DNA from: CAIUVD01 sp044338255 | GTDB lineage: Bacteria; Planctomycetota; UBA11346 | Assembly: GCA_044338255.1 (NCBI GenBank) | Contig: JBIILZ010000018.1 | Location: 1-43,291, forward strand | Direction of reading: 5' to 3' | Length of the DNA stretch: 43,291 nt | In this document: one piece after another, positions 24,142-32,756 of the stretch | Numbering within the stretch: the first letter of the stretch is position 1 | Layout of the letters: each line of letters starts with the position of its first letter | Notes under the pieces: generated by a model | Database searches by the model: none | Told to the model about the DNA's origin: nothing | What the model saw: only the letters and a program-made list of their open reading frames with translations | Position numbers and translations under genes: made by a program

Positions 24142-25188
24142 TTAGATACCCTGCTTGGTCATGTAGCGCAGCAGGTCGACGACACGATTGCTGTAGCCCC
24201 ATTCATTGTCGTACCAGGACACGAGCTTGAAGAAGTTGGCATTCAGCTCGATCGAGGAACCCGCATCGTAGATCGACGAGTTCTTGTCGTGGATGAAGTC
24301 GGTCGACACCACTTCTTCGTCGGTGTAGGCGAGGATGCCCTTGAGCGAGCCCTCCGAAGCCGCCTTGATGACCGCGTTCAGCTCTTTGAGCGAGGTCGCT
24401 TTTTCGGTCTTGAAAGTCAGATCGACGACCGAGACGGTCGGCGTCGGCACGCGGAAAGCCATGCCGCTGAGCTTGCCCTTGACCTGGGGCAGAACCAAGC
24501 CGACGGCCTTGGCCGCACCGGTGGTGCTGGGGATGATGTTGGTGGCTGCCGTACGGCCACCCTTCCAGTCCTTCTTCGAGGGGCCATCGACGGTCTTCTG
24601 CGTCGCGGTGTACGAATGGACGGTGGTCATCAGGCCTTCGGTGAGACCGAAGCCGGCATCGAGAACCGCCTTCACCAGCGGGGCGAGGCAGTTGGTGGTG
24701 CACGAGGCGTTGGAAACGATGGTATGCTTGGCGGCATCGTATTCCTTCTCGTTGACGCCCATGACCACGGTCTTCACGCCATCGCCCGAAGCGGGCGCGG
24801 AGATGATCACGCGCTTGGCACCGGCCTTGATGTGCAAGCCGGCCTTCTCATCGGACGTGAACAGACCGGTCGATTCGATGACGACGTCGATGCCGAGGTC
24901 CTTCCAGGGCCAGTTGTCGCGGCAGGCGAGGACTTTGATCTCCTTGCCGTTGACCACGAGGATGTCGTCCTCGGCGACCGTGGCGGCCGACTTCTTAGAG
25001 CTGACGGTACCGGCGAACTTGCCCTGGGTGGAGTCGTACTTCACCAGGTAGGCGAGGTTATCGGCGGGCACGAGATCGTTGACGGCGACGATGTCGAACT
25101 CGGTGCCGAGGGCACCTTGCTCAACGAGCGCGCGGAAAACGAGGCGGCCGATGCGACCGAAACCATTGATGGCGACCTTGATGGCCAT
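24142..25188 (-). CDS. gapA: Glyceraldehyde-3-phosphate dehydrogenase
   Basis: A 348-residue glycolytic enzyme oxidising glyceraldehyde-3-phosphate with NAD and phosphate. The catalytic cysteine is C163 in SNASCTTNC with its partner histidine H191 in HSYTATQ. GFGRIGR binds the dinucleotide, and the D38 of VNDL, with no compensating basic residue, predicts NAD over NADP. The C terminus SWYDNEWGYSNRVVDL is complete. A strong AGGGAG site lies 6 bases before ATG 25188. It has its own 220-base upstream gap and paired hairpins downstream, so it is probably transcribed alone. Confidence 0.97.
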   Translation of the reverse strand: MAIKVAINGFGRIGRLVFRALVEQGALGTEFDIVAVNDLVPADNLAYLVKYDSTQGKFAGTVSSKKSAATVAEDDILVVNGKEIKVLACRDNWPWKDLGIDVVIESTGLFTSDEKAGLHIKAGAKRVIISAPASGDGVKTVVMGVNEKEYDAAKHTIVSNASCTTNCLAPLVKAVLDAGFGLTEGLMTTVHSYTATQKTVDGPSKKDWKGGRTAATNIIPSTTGAAKAVGLVLPQVKGKLSGMAFRVPTPTVSVVDLTFKTEKATSLKELNAVIKAASEGSLKGILAYTDEEVVSTDFIHDKNSSIYDAGSSIELNANFFKLVSWYDNEWGYSNRVVDLLRYMTKQGI

Positions 25189-25409
25189 GGAGAACTCCCT
25201 GATGGGCTTGCGGTGGGTGCGCCACGCGTGCGGCGCGAGATGAATGAAGGTAAGACGTTATGAAGGCAGCCCTGTTTGCAAGACGCCCTGAAATGCGGAT
25301 TTTGCAGCCGTCTGGACGGTCGCGGCGGAACTCCGGCAGACAGCCCTAAAGCACGCATCAATGCGCATAGAAGCCACCGAGCCCCGGAGTGCAGAATGGC
25401 TCGGCCGGC

Positions 25410-26681
25410 TTACGATGCGGTGCTACGCACCAGTAAGCAGGCGTACCCACCCAGCTGCCACGCATCCGGCCACGAGACGCGCTCGGCGAGGATCCGCCAC
25501 CCATCGAGACGATGGGTGATAGCCTGATTTTCACGCGGACTCAGACTGCAGGTCGCATACACCAGGCGTCCGTCAGTGGCGACGAGATCGGCGGCGCTGC
25601 GGATCAGGCGCGTCTGGATCTTCTGCAAGGCGGTGAGGTGCGCGTGATCATAGCGCCACCGCGCCTCTGGACGGCGGGCAAGGACCCCGCTGTTGGAACA
25701 CGGCGCATCGACCACCACGCAGTCGAAGGAACCGGGGGCGAACGCCGGGCGGAATCCGTCCTGAACGACCACCCGCCGATTGAAGTCGCCGTCCTTGGCG
25801 AGCTCCTGGACTTTCGACAGGCTGGCATCGGCGAGGGTCACGTCAGCGTGCAGATCGAGCAGCGCGCGAGCCTTGCCGCCGGGCGCGGCGCAGAGATCGA
25901 GCACCCGTTCACCGGGTCGCACGCGGCAGATTTCGGCGACCTCGCCCTGAGCGCGATCCTGGACCGTACAGCGGCCATCTCCGACCAGGGCCAAGGCTTC
26001 AGCGGGGTCTTCCCACCAGGACCATTCCCCCTCCGTGCGCAGTGGATGTCCAGGCAAGGGCGCACACCCCGGACGGGTACGCGTGCACAACGGCGGAAGA
26101 TGATTCAGCGCCGCGAAGCAGGCTTCGCTGTCTTCATGCGGCAGCACGCTGCGCAGATCATTGACCAAGTCATCAGGCAGGCTGTAGCGCACGCCCACCG
26201 AGGTCGGGATATCAGCTGGCGCTAGGCGCCCCAAGGGACCGTCGCCGTGGCGCTCGGCTTGGCGCAACGCTGCCAATTTGCGACCCACGGCATTGGCCAC
26301 ACCGGTGAGCATCGGCTCGCCCATGACCCGCAGCGCCTGCACGCACTCGCCGACCGCGGCATGCGACGGAATGCGATCGAGGGCGAACAGCTGATGAGCC
26401 ATGATCCGCAGGCAATCACGCAAGGTGTCGCTCTGCCGCCCCGGCTTCAGGAAGCGATCGCTGAGATGATCATACAGGCGCCGTTGGGCCATGGCGCCCA
26501 GGGCCAACTCGCGCGCCAAGGCGGCATCTGGGCCGCTCGCACGCAAGGCATCGATGGCTTCGGCGACGGTATGCGAGGCCCCATCCGCCCACGCGCGCAA
26601 AGCGCGAAGGGCGAGGACCCGGGCTCCCCCGGAAGCAGCTTGGGACGACGATCTAGTGGGACGTTTGTTTGCTGATTTCAT
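25410..26681 (-). CDS. rsmB: RsmB-type rRNA cytosine-5 methyltransferase
   Basis: A 423-residue SAM-dependent enzyme. The first 140 residues are a NusB-like RNA-binding domain (LARELALGAMAQRRLYDHL). The methyltransferase part shows the SAM motif LDLCAAPGGKA and both active-site cysteines: C328 in DAPCSNSG and C378 in YATCSLSPREN, the two-cysteine mechanism of m5C RNA methyltransferases. The NusB-plus-methyltransferase layout matches RsmB (16S rRNA C967). The start overlaps the end of the upstream zinc-ribbon protein gene by 29 bases; ATG 26681 is preferred over an upstream in-frame start that would deepen the overlap. Confidence 0.85.
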   Translation of the reverse strand: MKSANKRPTRSSSQAASGGARVLALRALRAWADGASHTVAEAIDALRASGPDAALARELALGAMAQRRLYDHLSDRFLKPGRQSDTLRDCLRIMAHQLFALDRIPSHAAVGECVQALRVMGEPMLTGVANAVGRKLAALRQAERHGDGPLGRLAPADIPTSVGVRYSLPDDLVNDLRSVLPHEDSEACFAALNHLPPLCTRTRPGCAPLPGHPLRTEGEWSWWEDPAEALALVGDGRCTVQDRAQGEVAEICRVRPGERVLDLCAAPGGKARALLDLHADVTLADASLSKVQELAKDGDFNRRVVVQDGFRPAFAPGSFDCVVVDAPCSNSGVLARRPEARWRYDHAHLTALQKIQTRLIRSAADLVATDGRLVYATCSLSPRENQAITHRLDGWRILAERVSWPDAWQLGGYACLLVRSTAS

Positions 26682-27873
26682 CACGTAGGAGGCGCGTGCG
26701 GCTATTGACATCTGGCGCATGTAGACCTTCCCAATAGTCGTTGCAATTGTCCTCTGTCCAATGGCTGTATTTTTTGGCGTTGTTCGAGAACTCGTCCCAC
26801 TCGTTCATGAACTGCTTCCAGCGCGTCTCTGCGGCTTTCATCTGGTTCACGTCCTTGCTCACCCAGGCGTCGTTCACCAGTTGCTGGGCTGCCGTGAAAT
26901 TTTTCGAGATCTGCGACTGCTGGGCCTTCAGATCATGGACCTCGCCGACCTTCGCCGATCCGCCGCCACGACTGACGATGATGCCGACGGCAATCAGCAG
27001 GATCAGCGGTACAGTGATGAGCGCGATCCGCAACTGCTTGGGCATTCCACCCGTACTCGCGCGTCCCGAGCGCCCCGTTTTAGGCTTACCGATCTTGGTG
27101 CTACTGCTGGATTTGGCGGGGATGCTGGCGCTCGAAGTGGTCTTTTTCGTGGTCGATGGTAGGGAACTCGGCTTGACCACGCGTGATGATGAGGCGGCTG
27201 ACTTGCGGGCGCCGCTACCGCCCTTGGATTCCGCCGATTTGACCCCACTGCGGGATGAAGAACGCGACTTATTGATACTGATGAGGGCTGATGAATCGTC
27301 ATCATCCGGCGATTTTTCGACGAAGGGGGAAGCCTGATGCGCATCGCTCGACTGCCGGGTTGCCGGCGGTTTCGGTGTCGACAGCAGGTGATCCATCTCT
27401 TCGATGATGTCTTCGGAGATATCACCAGTGGGCGTCGATGACTGGCTGCCGCCAGACGTTTGCGACAGGGCCGCAAAGCTCGCGGCAGCACCGGAAAACT
27501 CCGCCGGAATCGAATCCACCAGACCGGTGTCTTCATGATCCTGCTGACGGACTTCGGCCGCATCATGTACCTGGGGGTGGCGAAGATCATCAGCACCCGA
27601 CTGATGGTCTGCGTGGTCATCGGGGACGGTCACCGCCCGATCACGGGCATGATCAAGAAGCTTCGCGTATCCAGCTTGAGCGCCCACTGCCGGCGCAGCA
27701 CTAACCAGAGCCTGTTCGCCGCCGCGAGCCGACAGCCATTCCTTGCCATGACCCATCTCCAGACAGGTGGCGCAGATCACATCCTGGCCACGCAGCATTC
27801 CATGGCCTGAGCGGAGATCGACATCCGTGACACGAACACCACAGACATCACAGAAATAAACGTTCAGGCCCAC
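26653..27873 (-). CDS. Zinc-ribbon, single-pass membrane protein of unknown function
   Basis: A 406-residue protein in four parts. Residues 8-37 hold two CxxC pairs (FCDVCG and ICATCL), a zinc ribbon. Residues about 60-275 are low-complexity, rich in Ser, Lys and Asp, and surely disordered. A single membrane helix (about 284-302, ITVPLILLIAVGIIVS) follows a basic segment. The last 100 residues are helical and end in a Trp-rich stretch (WKQFMNEWDEF, YSHWTEDNCNDYWEGL). The start is GTG 27873, fixed by GAGGA 6 bases upstream (27880-27884). By the positive-inside rule the zinc ribbon is cytoplasmic and the tail periplasmic. I do not recognise the function. It lies between holA and rsmB. Confidence 0.75.
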   Translation of the reverse strand: MGLNVYFCDVCGVRVTDVDLRSGHGMLRGQDVICATCLEMGHGKEWLSARGGEQALVSAAPAVGAQAGYAKLLDHARDRAVTVPDDHADHQSGADDLRHPQVHDAAEVRQQDHEDTGLVDSIPAEFSGAAASFAALSQTSGGSQSSTPTGDISEDIIEEMDHLLSTPKPPATRQSSDAHQASPFVEKSPDDDDSSALISINKSRSSSRSGVKSAESKGGSGARKSAASSSRVVKPSSLPSTTKKTTSSASIPAKSSSSTKIGKPKTGRSGRASTGGMPKQLRIALITVPLILLIAVGIIVSRGGGSAKVGEVHDLKAQQSQISKNFTAAQQLVNDAWVSKDVNQMKAAETRWKQFMNEWDEFSNNAKKYSHWTEDNCNDYWEGLHAPDVNSRTRLLRDEISKQTSH

Positions 27874-27960
27874 GAAGATTCCTCGCCCAACTGCCTGCCC
27901 GGCGAAGATGCCAGCAGAGGCGTTAGAGCTTAAACCTTAGCCTTCAATCTCTAGCAGCAA

Positions 27961-28902
27961 TCATCGGCGACCGCTGCTGACCACCCGCTGTGCGTGAAGC
28001 ACGAACATTTCGAGGGCCAAGGTGGAGTCGATTCCCGAAGAACGCAATTGCCGTTGGCACTGCAAGGCACCGATGAACAAGCGCAATAACGTCGGTCGAC
28101 CCAGCTCTTTAGCACGCTTGCGGGCGTAATAGAGGCTACCTTTGGCGCCCACCCACTTGGCCGCCTCATCATCGTCGGGAGTCTCGCTGCAGGCGATCTG
28201 CCGTCGCAGGTCGCCAAGCAGCGCCGCCAGGACCAACTCGGGTTCGGCCCCATTGCCGGCATGGAGCAGCTCCAGAGCCCGCTTGGACTTGCCCTCGAAG
28301 AACGCCCCGGTGAGGTCGAAGATCGGCCGTTCGGCGGTACCCGACAACAGGGCTTCCGCACCAGCCCGCGTCAAAGCCCCCTCGCCAGCATAGATCGCGA
28401 GGACTTCAATCGCGCCCAGCAGGCCATCGGCATCACTGCCGACGTGCTCGATCAGCGACAGAGCGATTGCGCGTGGATCGTCGGCCCCCTGCGGATGATC
28501 GGCGATTCGTCCGGCCAGCCACTCGACGATGACCTTGGCATCCGGGACATCGGCGAGATGCACAGCCTTGGCCTTGATCAGGGCCTTGGCCAAGGCCGAG
28601 CGCTGGTCGAGCTTGGGTGTCAACAGCACCAGCGCCCCGGCGCTGATCGGGCGGGCGAGCTGGGCGAGGAAAGCCTCGGCATGCTTGACGACGAAGTTCT
28701 GATCGGCGCGGATGACCAGCAAGGCGCTGTCACCGAACAGCGACGGGGTATCGAGGTCCAACAGCAAGGTCGCCAATTCCGCCGGCTCGATCAGCCTCTT
28801 TACCGGGCCCGACCAGCCCGCCAGGACCTCGGCCAGCAAGGCATCGCGGAGACGCACGCTGGGCCCGACGATGGCCTGGAAACGTTGCAGCGGAATGGTC
28901 AT
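27961..28902 (-). CDS. holA: DNA polymerase III delta subunit
   Basis: A 313-residue protein with the layout of HolA, the clamp-loader subunit that opens the sliding clamp. The N-terminal AAA-like domain has no working P-loop, as expected (LLLDLDTPSLFGDSALLVIRA, then ALVLLTPKLDQRSALAKAL). The C-terminal part is the usual helical collar (PIFDLTGAFFEGKSKRALELL, VLAALLGDLRRQIA). ATG 28902 leaves a 7-base gap to lptB; longer frames overlap lptB. It is somewhat shorter than the E. coli protein (343), within the family range. The call is from the fold pattern and specific segments; identity is divergent. Confidence 0.75.
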   Translation of the reverse strand: MTIPLQRFQAIVGPSVRLRDALLAEVLAGWSGPVKRLIEPAELATLLLDLDTPSLFGDSALLVIRADQNFVVKHAEAFLAQLARPISAGALVLLTPKLDQRSALAKALIKAKAVHLADVPDAKVIVEWLAGRIADHPQGADDPRAIALSLIEHVGSDADGLLGAIEVLAIYAGEGALTRAGAEALLSGTAERPIFDLTGAFFEGKSKRALELLHAGNGAEPELVLAALLGDLRRQIACSETPDDDEAAKWVGAKGSLYYARKRAKELGRPTLLRLFIGALQCQRQLRSSGIDSTLALEMFVLHAQRVVSSGRR

Positions 28903-28909
28903 CGTCGGC

Positions 28910-29644
28910 TCAGCTCGCGACCGTCGCCGGCTGCCAGGCGAAATCCTCGCCGAGGTATTCGCGACGCACGGTGGGATCGGCGACGATCGCCGCCGGCGTG
29001 CCTTCGGCAAAATTGCTACCCGCCTTCATCACATACAGGCGATCGACCAGCGAAAGGATGGTCTCGGCGTGGTGATCGGTGATCAGCACCGCGACGCCAC
29101 GAGCCTTGAGCGTGGCGATGATCACCCCGATATCGCCACGGCTCTTCGGATCGACGCCGGCAAACGGCTCATCGAAGAACAGCAGCTTCGGCTCGACCAC
29201 CAGCGAGCGGGTGATTTCCAGACGCCGCCGCTCACCGCCCGAAAGACCGCTTGCCCGGCTGTCGCGCAAATGCGCCAAGCCCAGTTCGCCGAGCAGGGAA
29301 TCGAGCCGAGTGGCGATCTGCGCCTGGGGAAAATATTCTTCAAGGATGATGCGGATATTGTCGGCCACCGTCAGGCTGGCGAAGATCGTTGGCTCCTGGG
29401 CGAGATAGCCCAAGCCCATACGCGCGCGCTCGTGCATCGGCAGGTTGGTGATGTCACGATCGAGGAAGGTGATGCTGCCCGCGTCGACCGTGTGCAGCCC
29501 CACCACCATGCGGAAGGTGGTGCTTTTTCCCGCTCCGTTGGCGCCCAGCAAACCAACCACTTCCCCGGGTCCGACCGCGAGGTTGAAACCGCAAACGACC
29601 TGCCGTGAACCAAATGATTTGGACAGCCCCTTGACAGCAAACAT
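28910..29644 (-). CDS. lptB: Lipopolysaccharide export ATPase LptB
   Basis: A 244-residue ABC ATPase that powers lipopolysaccharide extraction from the inner membrane with LptFG and LptC. Walker A is GANGAGKST (34-42), the signature is LSGGERRRLEI, Walker B is LLFFDEPFAGVDP, and the switch histidine follows in TDHH. The first strand and the ITNLPMHERARMGLGYLAQE loop match LptB rather than amino-acid transporter ATPases. ATG 29644 is fixed by GAGG 5 bases upstream (29650-29653); an upstream in-frame TTG at 29662 is less likely. It indicates a cell with lipopolysaccharide. The other lpt genes are outside the window. Confidence 0.9.
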   Translation of the reverse strand: MFAVKGLSKSFGSRQVVCGFNLAVGPGEVVGLLGANGAGKSTTFRMVVGLHTVDAGSITFLDRDITNLPMHERARMGLGYLAQEPTIFASLTVADNIRIILEEYFPQAQIATRLDSLLGELGLAHLRDSRASGLSGGERRRLEITRSLVVEPKLLFFDEPFAGVDPKSRGDIGVIIATLKARGVAVLITDHHAETILSLVDRLYVMKAGSNFAEGTPAAIVADPTVRREYLGEDFAWQPATVAS

Positions 29645-29935
29645 AGCGACCTCAAGCCTCAATTAAAACGGTGAACAACGGGTGGCTTACGAGTCGGTCA
29701 TAATCCACATGAGGGCACGAAAGAGCGTATGGGGAGATCCCGTAGACGATTCATAAACTATTGTAAAAACAGTATTTTAAAAAGTTATTAACCGACTTTT
29801 GACAGGCTCTTTACGGAAAATTAAGCAGACGGTGAATTGACAGAAATGGAGATTCGCTTGGTGGAAAACCTGTCAAAAACTTGATCTTTCGACCGTTGCC
29901 TGCGGCCATAGTCGAGCTCCGAAAAGACCAACTAT
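29645..29935. promoter_or_regulatory. AT-rich lptB upstream region with repeated TTGACAG boxes
   Basis: This 291-base gap is far richer in A and T than its surroundings, especially 29750-29830. TTTTGACAGG at 29797-29806 and its exact reverse complement CCTGTCAAAA at 29869-29878 frame a third TTGACAG at 29837-29843. On the minus strand TACAAT (29760-29765) is a good -10 candidate for lptB but lacks a matching -35 at the usual distance. A short open frame in this stretch has no support as a gene. Confidence 0.5.
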
Positions 29936-31498
29936 TCACCGCACAAGCTTCCAGCGCTGGGGCGGAAACATCACTGCGAACACCCGTCCACGCAAGTTGG
30001 CGCCGGACACGTAGCCCCAAAATCTACCATCCCAGCTGAACGGACTGTTGTCACCCATGAGCAGGTAGCAATCGGGCGGCACGGTGATGGCGGTCTCTGG
30101 GCTGTAGCCCCAGCGCTCGGTCAACTGTTTGGAAGTCAGATTCCCACCCCGCATCTGGGTGCGCACCAAGGCGATCAGGCGCTGATTCTCGCCGGCCTTG
30201 TCGGCTATGAGCTGATTCTCATCGTTCTTGCCTCTTTCCGAGTCCCGCCATTCAGCGGCGTTGTCTTTAAGGATTCCGCTCGTGCAATAATGCAGATCAC
30301 GCTGCAGGAGCGGAGTGCCCAAGGTCACTGCACCGCTGCCGGTCATCCAGAGTCGCAGGCGCTGCACAGAGGGATCGACATCCGGTACGTCTTTGCGCGC
30401 CAGCTCCTGACCGTCGAGGGCGACCACGACCTGGCCATCAAGATGCGTGAACTGCAACTTCTTACCGACGGGGGCGGCCTCGCCCTGAGCGAGCACTACC
30501 CCGTCACCGCTCAGACGCCAGGCCGCAGGGGTCAATTCTAATGCGTAATCATGGCCCTGAGGCGCTTGGCCTTGGCTGAGATGGAACACCACGGTGCCGC
30601 TCAGCGTGCGCAGCGTGGCGTTCAGACGTACATCGCCGACCCATTCATCCATGACCCGGTTGAGCTCACGCCGCTGACCGTGGTCAAGATCATCGGACGT
30701 CGTGCGTTCGATCTTCCAGGAATCCAAGTCCCAGAGATTGCCCTGATCCTTCCCGACCGTGAACAGCGGCTTGGTCATCGCGACCTCGACCGTAGCCCCG
30801 GCATCGCTGGCCGGTAGACGCGTGACGTGGACCTTGCCGGGTTTGACGTAGACGTTGCGCAGCGGCTGGATGAACGACACCGCCGCCTCAGCCGTACCGA
30901 GGGTGAAGTTCACGGCGTCGCCGACGGCTTCGACCTGCGCTCCTTTGCTCGCCGCCCAGGGCAGATAGCCGGCCTGCGCGCCATGCTCATAGATGTCCTG
31001 CCACAACGCCTCCTGGACTTTTTCTGGCTTGCGGGCGATGGCGAAGGTCCCATCCGCCTGCTTGAGGTGCAGATCACCACCGGAAAAATAGAAGGTATCG
31101 CCAGGTAGGGCGAGCATCCGTTTGACGAAGTTACGGCAGAACAAGGGGCTCAGCAGGGGCGAATCCAGGCGTTCATCATTGACGGTCAGAGCCGGGCGCG
31201 CGTCCTTACCGCCTTCGATCTCGGGCCGGGGAAACTGGAACACCGTGACATCCCAACGGTGATAGCCGGTGAAGGGCGCGGTGATCTTGTCGACCACCAC
31301 GTGATCGCCGGTGAGCAGACCCGGGTCGCCGTAGAGCATCGGCTCCATCGAGGCCGTCGGAATACGGAAGGCCTCGATGGCGAAATGGCGAATCGCCATG
31401 GCGATCAAAAAGGCGAAGATCCAATTTTCGCAGAATTGGTTAAGCCAGCGCTGCCACTCGGGGCGCTGGTTTTCAAAAGCGATGGGGTCGACGGTCAT
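29936..31498 (-). CDS. lepB: Signal peptidase I with large inserted domain
   Basis: A 520-residue type I signal peptidase, about 200 residues longer than the E. coli enzyme (324). One N-terminal membrane helix (26-40) is followed by the catalytic serine S50 in PTASMEPML and the lysine K126 in VKRMLALPGD. The C-terminal conserved box MGDNSPFSWDGRFWG is at 481-495. Between them lie about 340 residues in place of the usual short segment; residues about 289-400 look like a LamG/concanavalin-type beta-sandwich (TLSGTVVFHLS, YALELTPAAWRLSG, FTHLDGQVVVALDGQEL). It removes signal peptides from exported proteins at the periplasmic face. It ends the purSL-CNNM-HAD-plsC-lepB operon. Confidence 0.92.
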   Translation of the reverse strand: MTVDPIAFENQRPEWQRWLNQFCENWIFAFLIAMAIRHFAIEAFRIPTASMEPMLYGDPGLLTGDHVVVDKITAPFTGYHRWDVTVFQFPRPEIEGGKDARPALTVNDERLDSPLLSPLFCRNFVKRMLALPGDTFYFSGGDLHLKQADGTFAIARKPEKVQEALWQDIYEHGAQAGYLPWAASKGAQVEAVGDAVNFTLGTAEAAVSFIQPLRNVYVKPGKVHVTRLPASDAGATVEVAMTKPLFTVGKDQGNLWDLDSWKIERTTSDDLDHGQRRELNRVMDEWVGDVRLNATLRTLSGTVVFHLSQGQAPQGHDYALELTPAAWRLSGDGVVLAQGEAAPVGKKLQFTHLDGQVVVALDGQELARKDVPDVDPSVQRLRLWMTGSGAVTLGTPLLQRDLHYCTSGILKDNAAEWRDSERGKNDENQLIADKAGENQRLIALVRTQMRGGNLTSKQLTERWGYSPETAITVPPDCYLLMGDNSPFSWDGRFWGYVSGANLRGRVFAVMFPPQRWKLVR

Positions 31499-31535
31499 GG
31501 CTAGGAACTTTCTGCCCCGGAAACTGACGACAACT

Positions 31536-31567
31536 GTTATTGCCGGCAGCCGTTATTGCCGGCAGCC
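31536..31567. repeat. Perfect 16-bp tandem duplication
   Basis: GTTATTGCCGGCAGCC occurs twice in direct succession (31536-31551, 31552-31567) in the short gap between plsC and lepB. It contains GCCGGC. Confidence 0.9.
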
Positions 31568-31574
31568 ACGGACC

Positions 31575-32243
31575 TCAGGTGTGACGGGGCTTCTGCAGCG
31601 CACGCTCCTGGCGCTGCATCCAGGCATCGAGGTGCTGCGTCACCCAGGCATCTGCCGCCCGCGGTTCGAGCCCGGGCGGGGCGATGATCGGCTTGCCGAA
31701 ACGGATCTCCATGCGCTTGCCGCATAAACGCGGAAGCAACGCCCCCCGCGGCCACATCGCTTCGCTGCGATGGACATACACCGGTACCAGGGGCACCCCA
31801 CCCCGGCGGGCAAACAGTGCCGGGCCATCGCGCAGTTTCCCCAGCTGTCCGCTCTTGGTGCGCGTCCCTTCCGGGAAGACCAGCACGCTGATCCCCGCCC
31901 GGAGGCGTTCGACGGCCCCCTTCATGCTGCTGATGCTGGGGTTCTCACGTTCCACGGGGATGCCATAGAAGGCATTGAGCATCTGGCGGATTCCCGGAAC
32001 CCGCCACAGATTCGAGCGCGCAAAGAAGGCGATCGGCTGACTTGAGCACATGGCGATGAACGGCGGATCGGCGAAACTGCGGTGGTTGCTGGCGAAGACG
32101 CACGGGTGCGTCAGCGGGGCGGCATAACGAACGCGATTGCGGAAGCACAGACGCGCCCAGGGGCGGAGGATGAGGACCCCCAGCGCCTGGATCAACATGG
32201 TGACGAAAGCATGCTTGGGGGCAGGACGCATGACCTGGCTCAT
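31575..32243 (-). CDS. plsC: 1-acyl-glycerol-3-phosphate acyltransferase
   Basis: A 222-residue membrane-bound acyltransferase that adds the second acyl chain to lysophosphatidic acid. The catalytic HX4D motif is NHRSFADPPF (H54, D59), followed by the glycerol-3-phosphate site FPEGTRTKSG and VPVYVH. A hydrophobic segment (14-27) anchors the N terminus. The start overlaps the HAD gene stop by 4 bases (ATGA). With PlsY, PssA and Psd, also in this window, it completes much of phosphatidylethanolamine synthesis; CdsA is not seen. Confidence 0.92.
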   Translation of the reverse strand: MSQVMRPAPKHAFVTMLIQALGVLILRPWARLCFRNRVRYAAPLTHPCVFASNHRSFADPPFIAMCSSQPIAFFARSNLWRVPGIRQMLNAFYGIPVERENPSISSMKGAVERLRAGISVLVFPEGTRTKSGQLGKLRDGPALFARRGGVPLVPVYVHRSEAMWPRGALLPRLCGKRMEIRFGKPIIAPPGLEPRAADAWVTQHLDAWMQRQERALQKPRHT

Positions 32244-32755
32244 GGGATGCGATAGGCTTGTTCGAGGTGCACGATGAACTCGCCACTGCGATAGCGGCTG
32301 GGACCATCGATCAGCCGGATGAAGGAAAAAGTGCGATCCTCACTGCGTGGCACGCGGATGAAGGGCACCTGATGATGGCGTGCGGCGTCGGCGTCGAGGG
32401 GACTGTCACCAATGAAGACCGTCGCCGCGGCGGCGATGTTCATGTCGCTCAGCGGCACATCAAGGCGCTTGCGCACACGCGCCTCGGCGAGGTGTTCGGA
32501 CGCACGTGCGTCATAGATCCCTGCAATCCGCGTCAGCAGCCCCGCCTGACGCAGGGCATTCACGATCGCCGCCTCGGGGGCGTCGCTGATGACCACGATG
32601 GGGATCTGCCGTTTGCCCGAGAAATACTGAATGAAGCGCTCGATGCCGGTGCGCGCCACGTACCCCTGGTCGGTCAGCTGCACCAGGGTCTCGAAGCAAT
32701 CCATGAGGATCAGGCGGACGTGGCTGCCGATGCGGGTGTCCGAGCCATATCCCAT
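32240..32755 (-). CDS. HAD-superfamily hydrolase
   Basis: A 171-residue member of the haloacid dehalogenase superfamily. Motif I is LILMDCFETLV: the nucleophile is D19, but the usual second aspartate of DxDxT is phenylalanine, as in dehalogenase-like branches that lack the acid/base aspartate. Motif II is VVISDAP and motif IV VFIGDSPLDADAA. The lack of the second aspartate makes a standard phosphatase mechanism less certain. ATG 32755, one base after the CNNM gene stop, is preferred; an upstream in-frame GTG would overlap it. Substrate unknown; it is tightly packed between the CNNM fusion gene and plsC. Confidence 0.75.
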   Translation of the reverse strand: MGYGSDTRIGSHVRLILMDCFETLVQLTDQGYVARTGIERFIQYFSGKRQIPIVVISDAPEAAIVNALRQAGLLTRIAGIYDARASEHLAEARVRKRLDVPLSDMNIAAAATVFIGDSPLDADAARHHQVPFIRVPRSEDRTFSFIRLIDGPSRYRSGEFIVHLEQAYRIP

Positions 32756-32756
32756 G

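Noticed and set aside
25189..25409. Promoter for gapA (TTGCAA with TAACGT on the minus strand)
   Set aside because: The spacer is 15 bases and the -10 match is poor; not strong enough to list.
29811..30020. 69-residue open frame across the lepB end and the AT-rich gap
   Set aside because: It overlaps the lepB 3' end, has no ribosome-binding site and no recognisable features.
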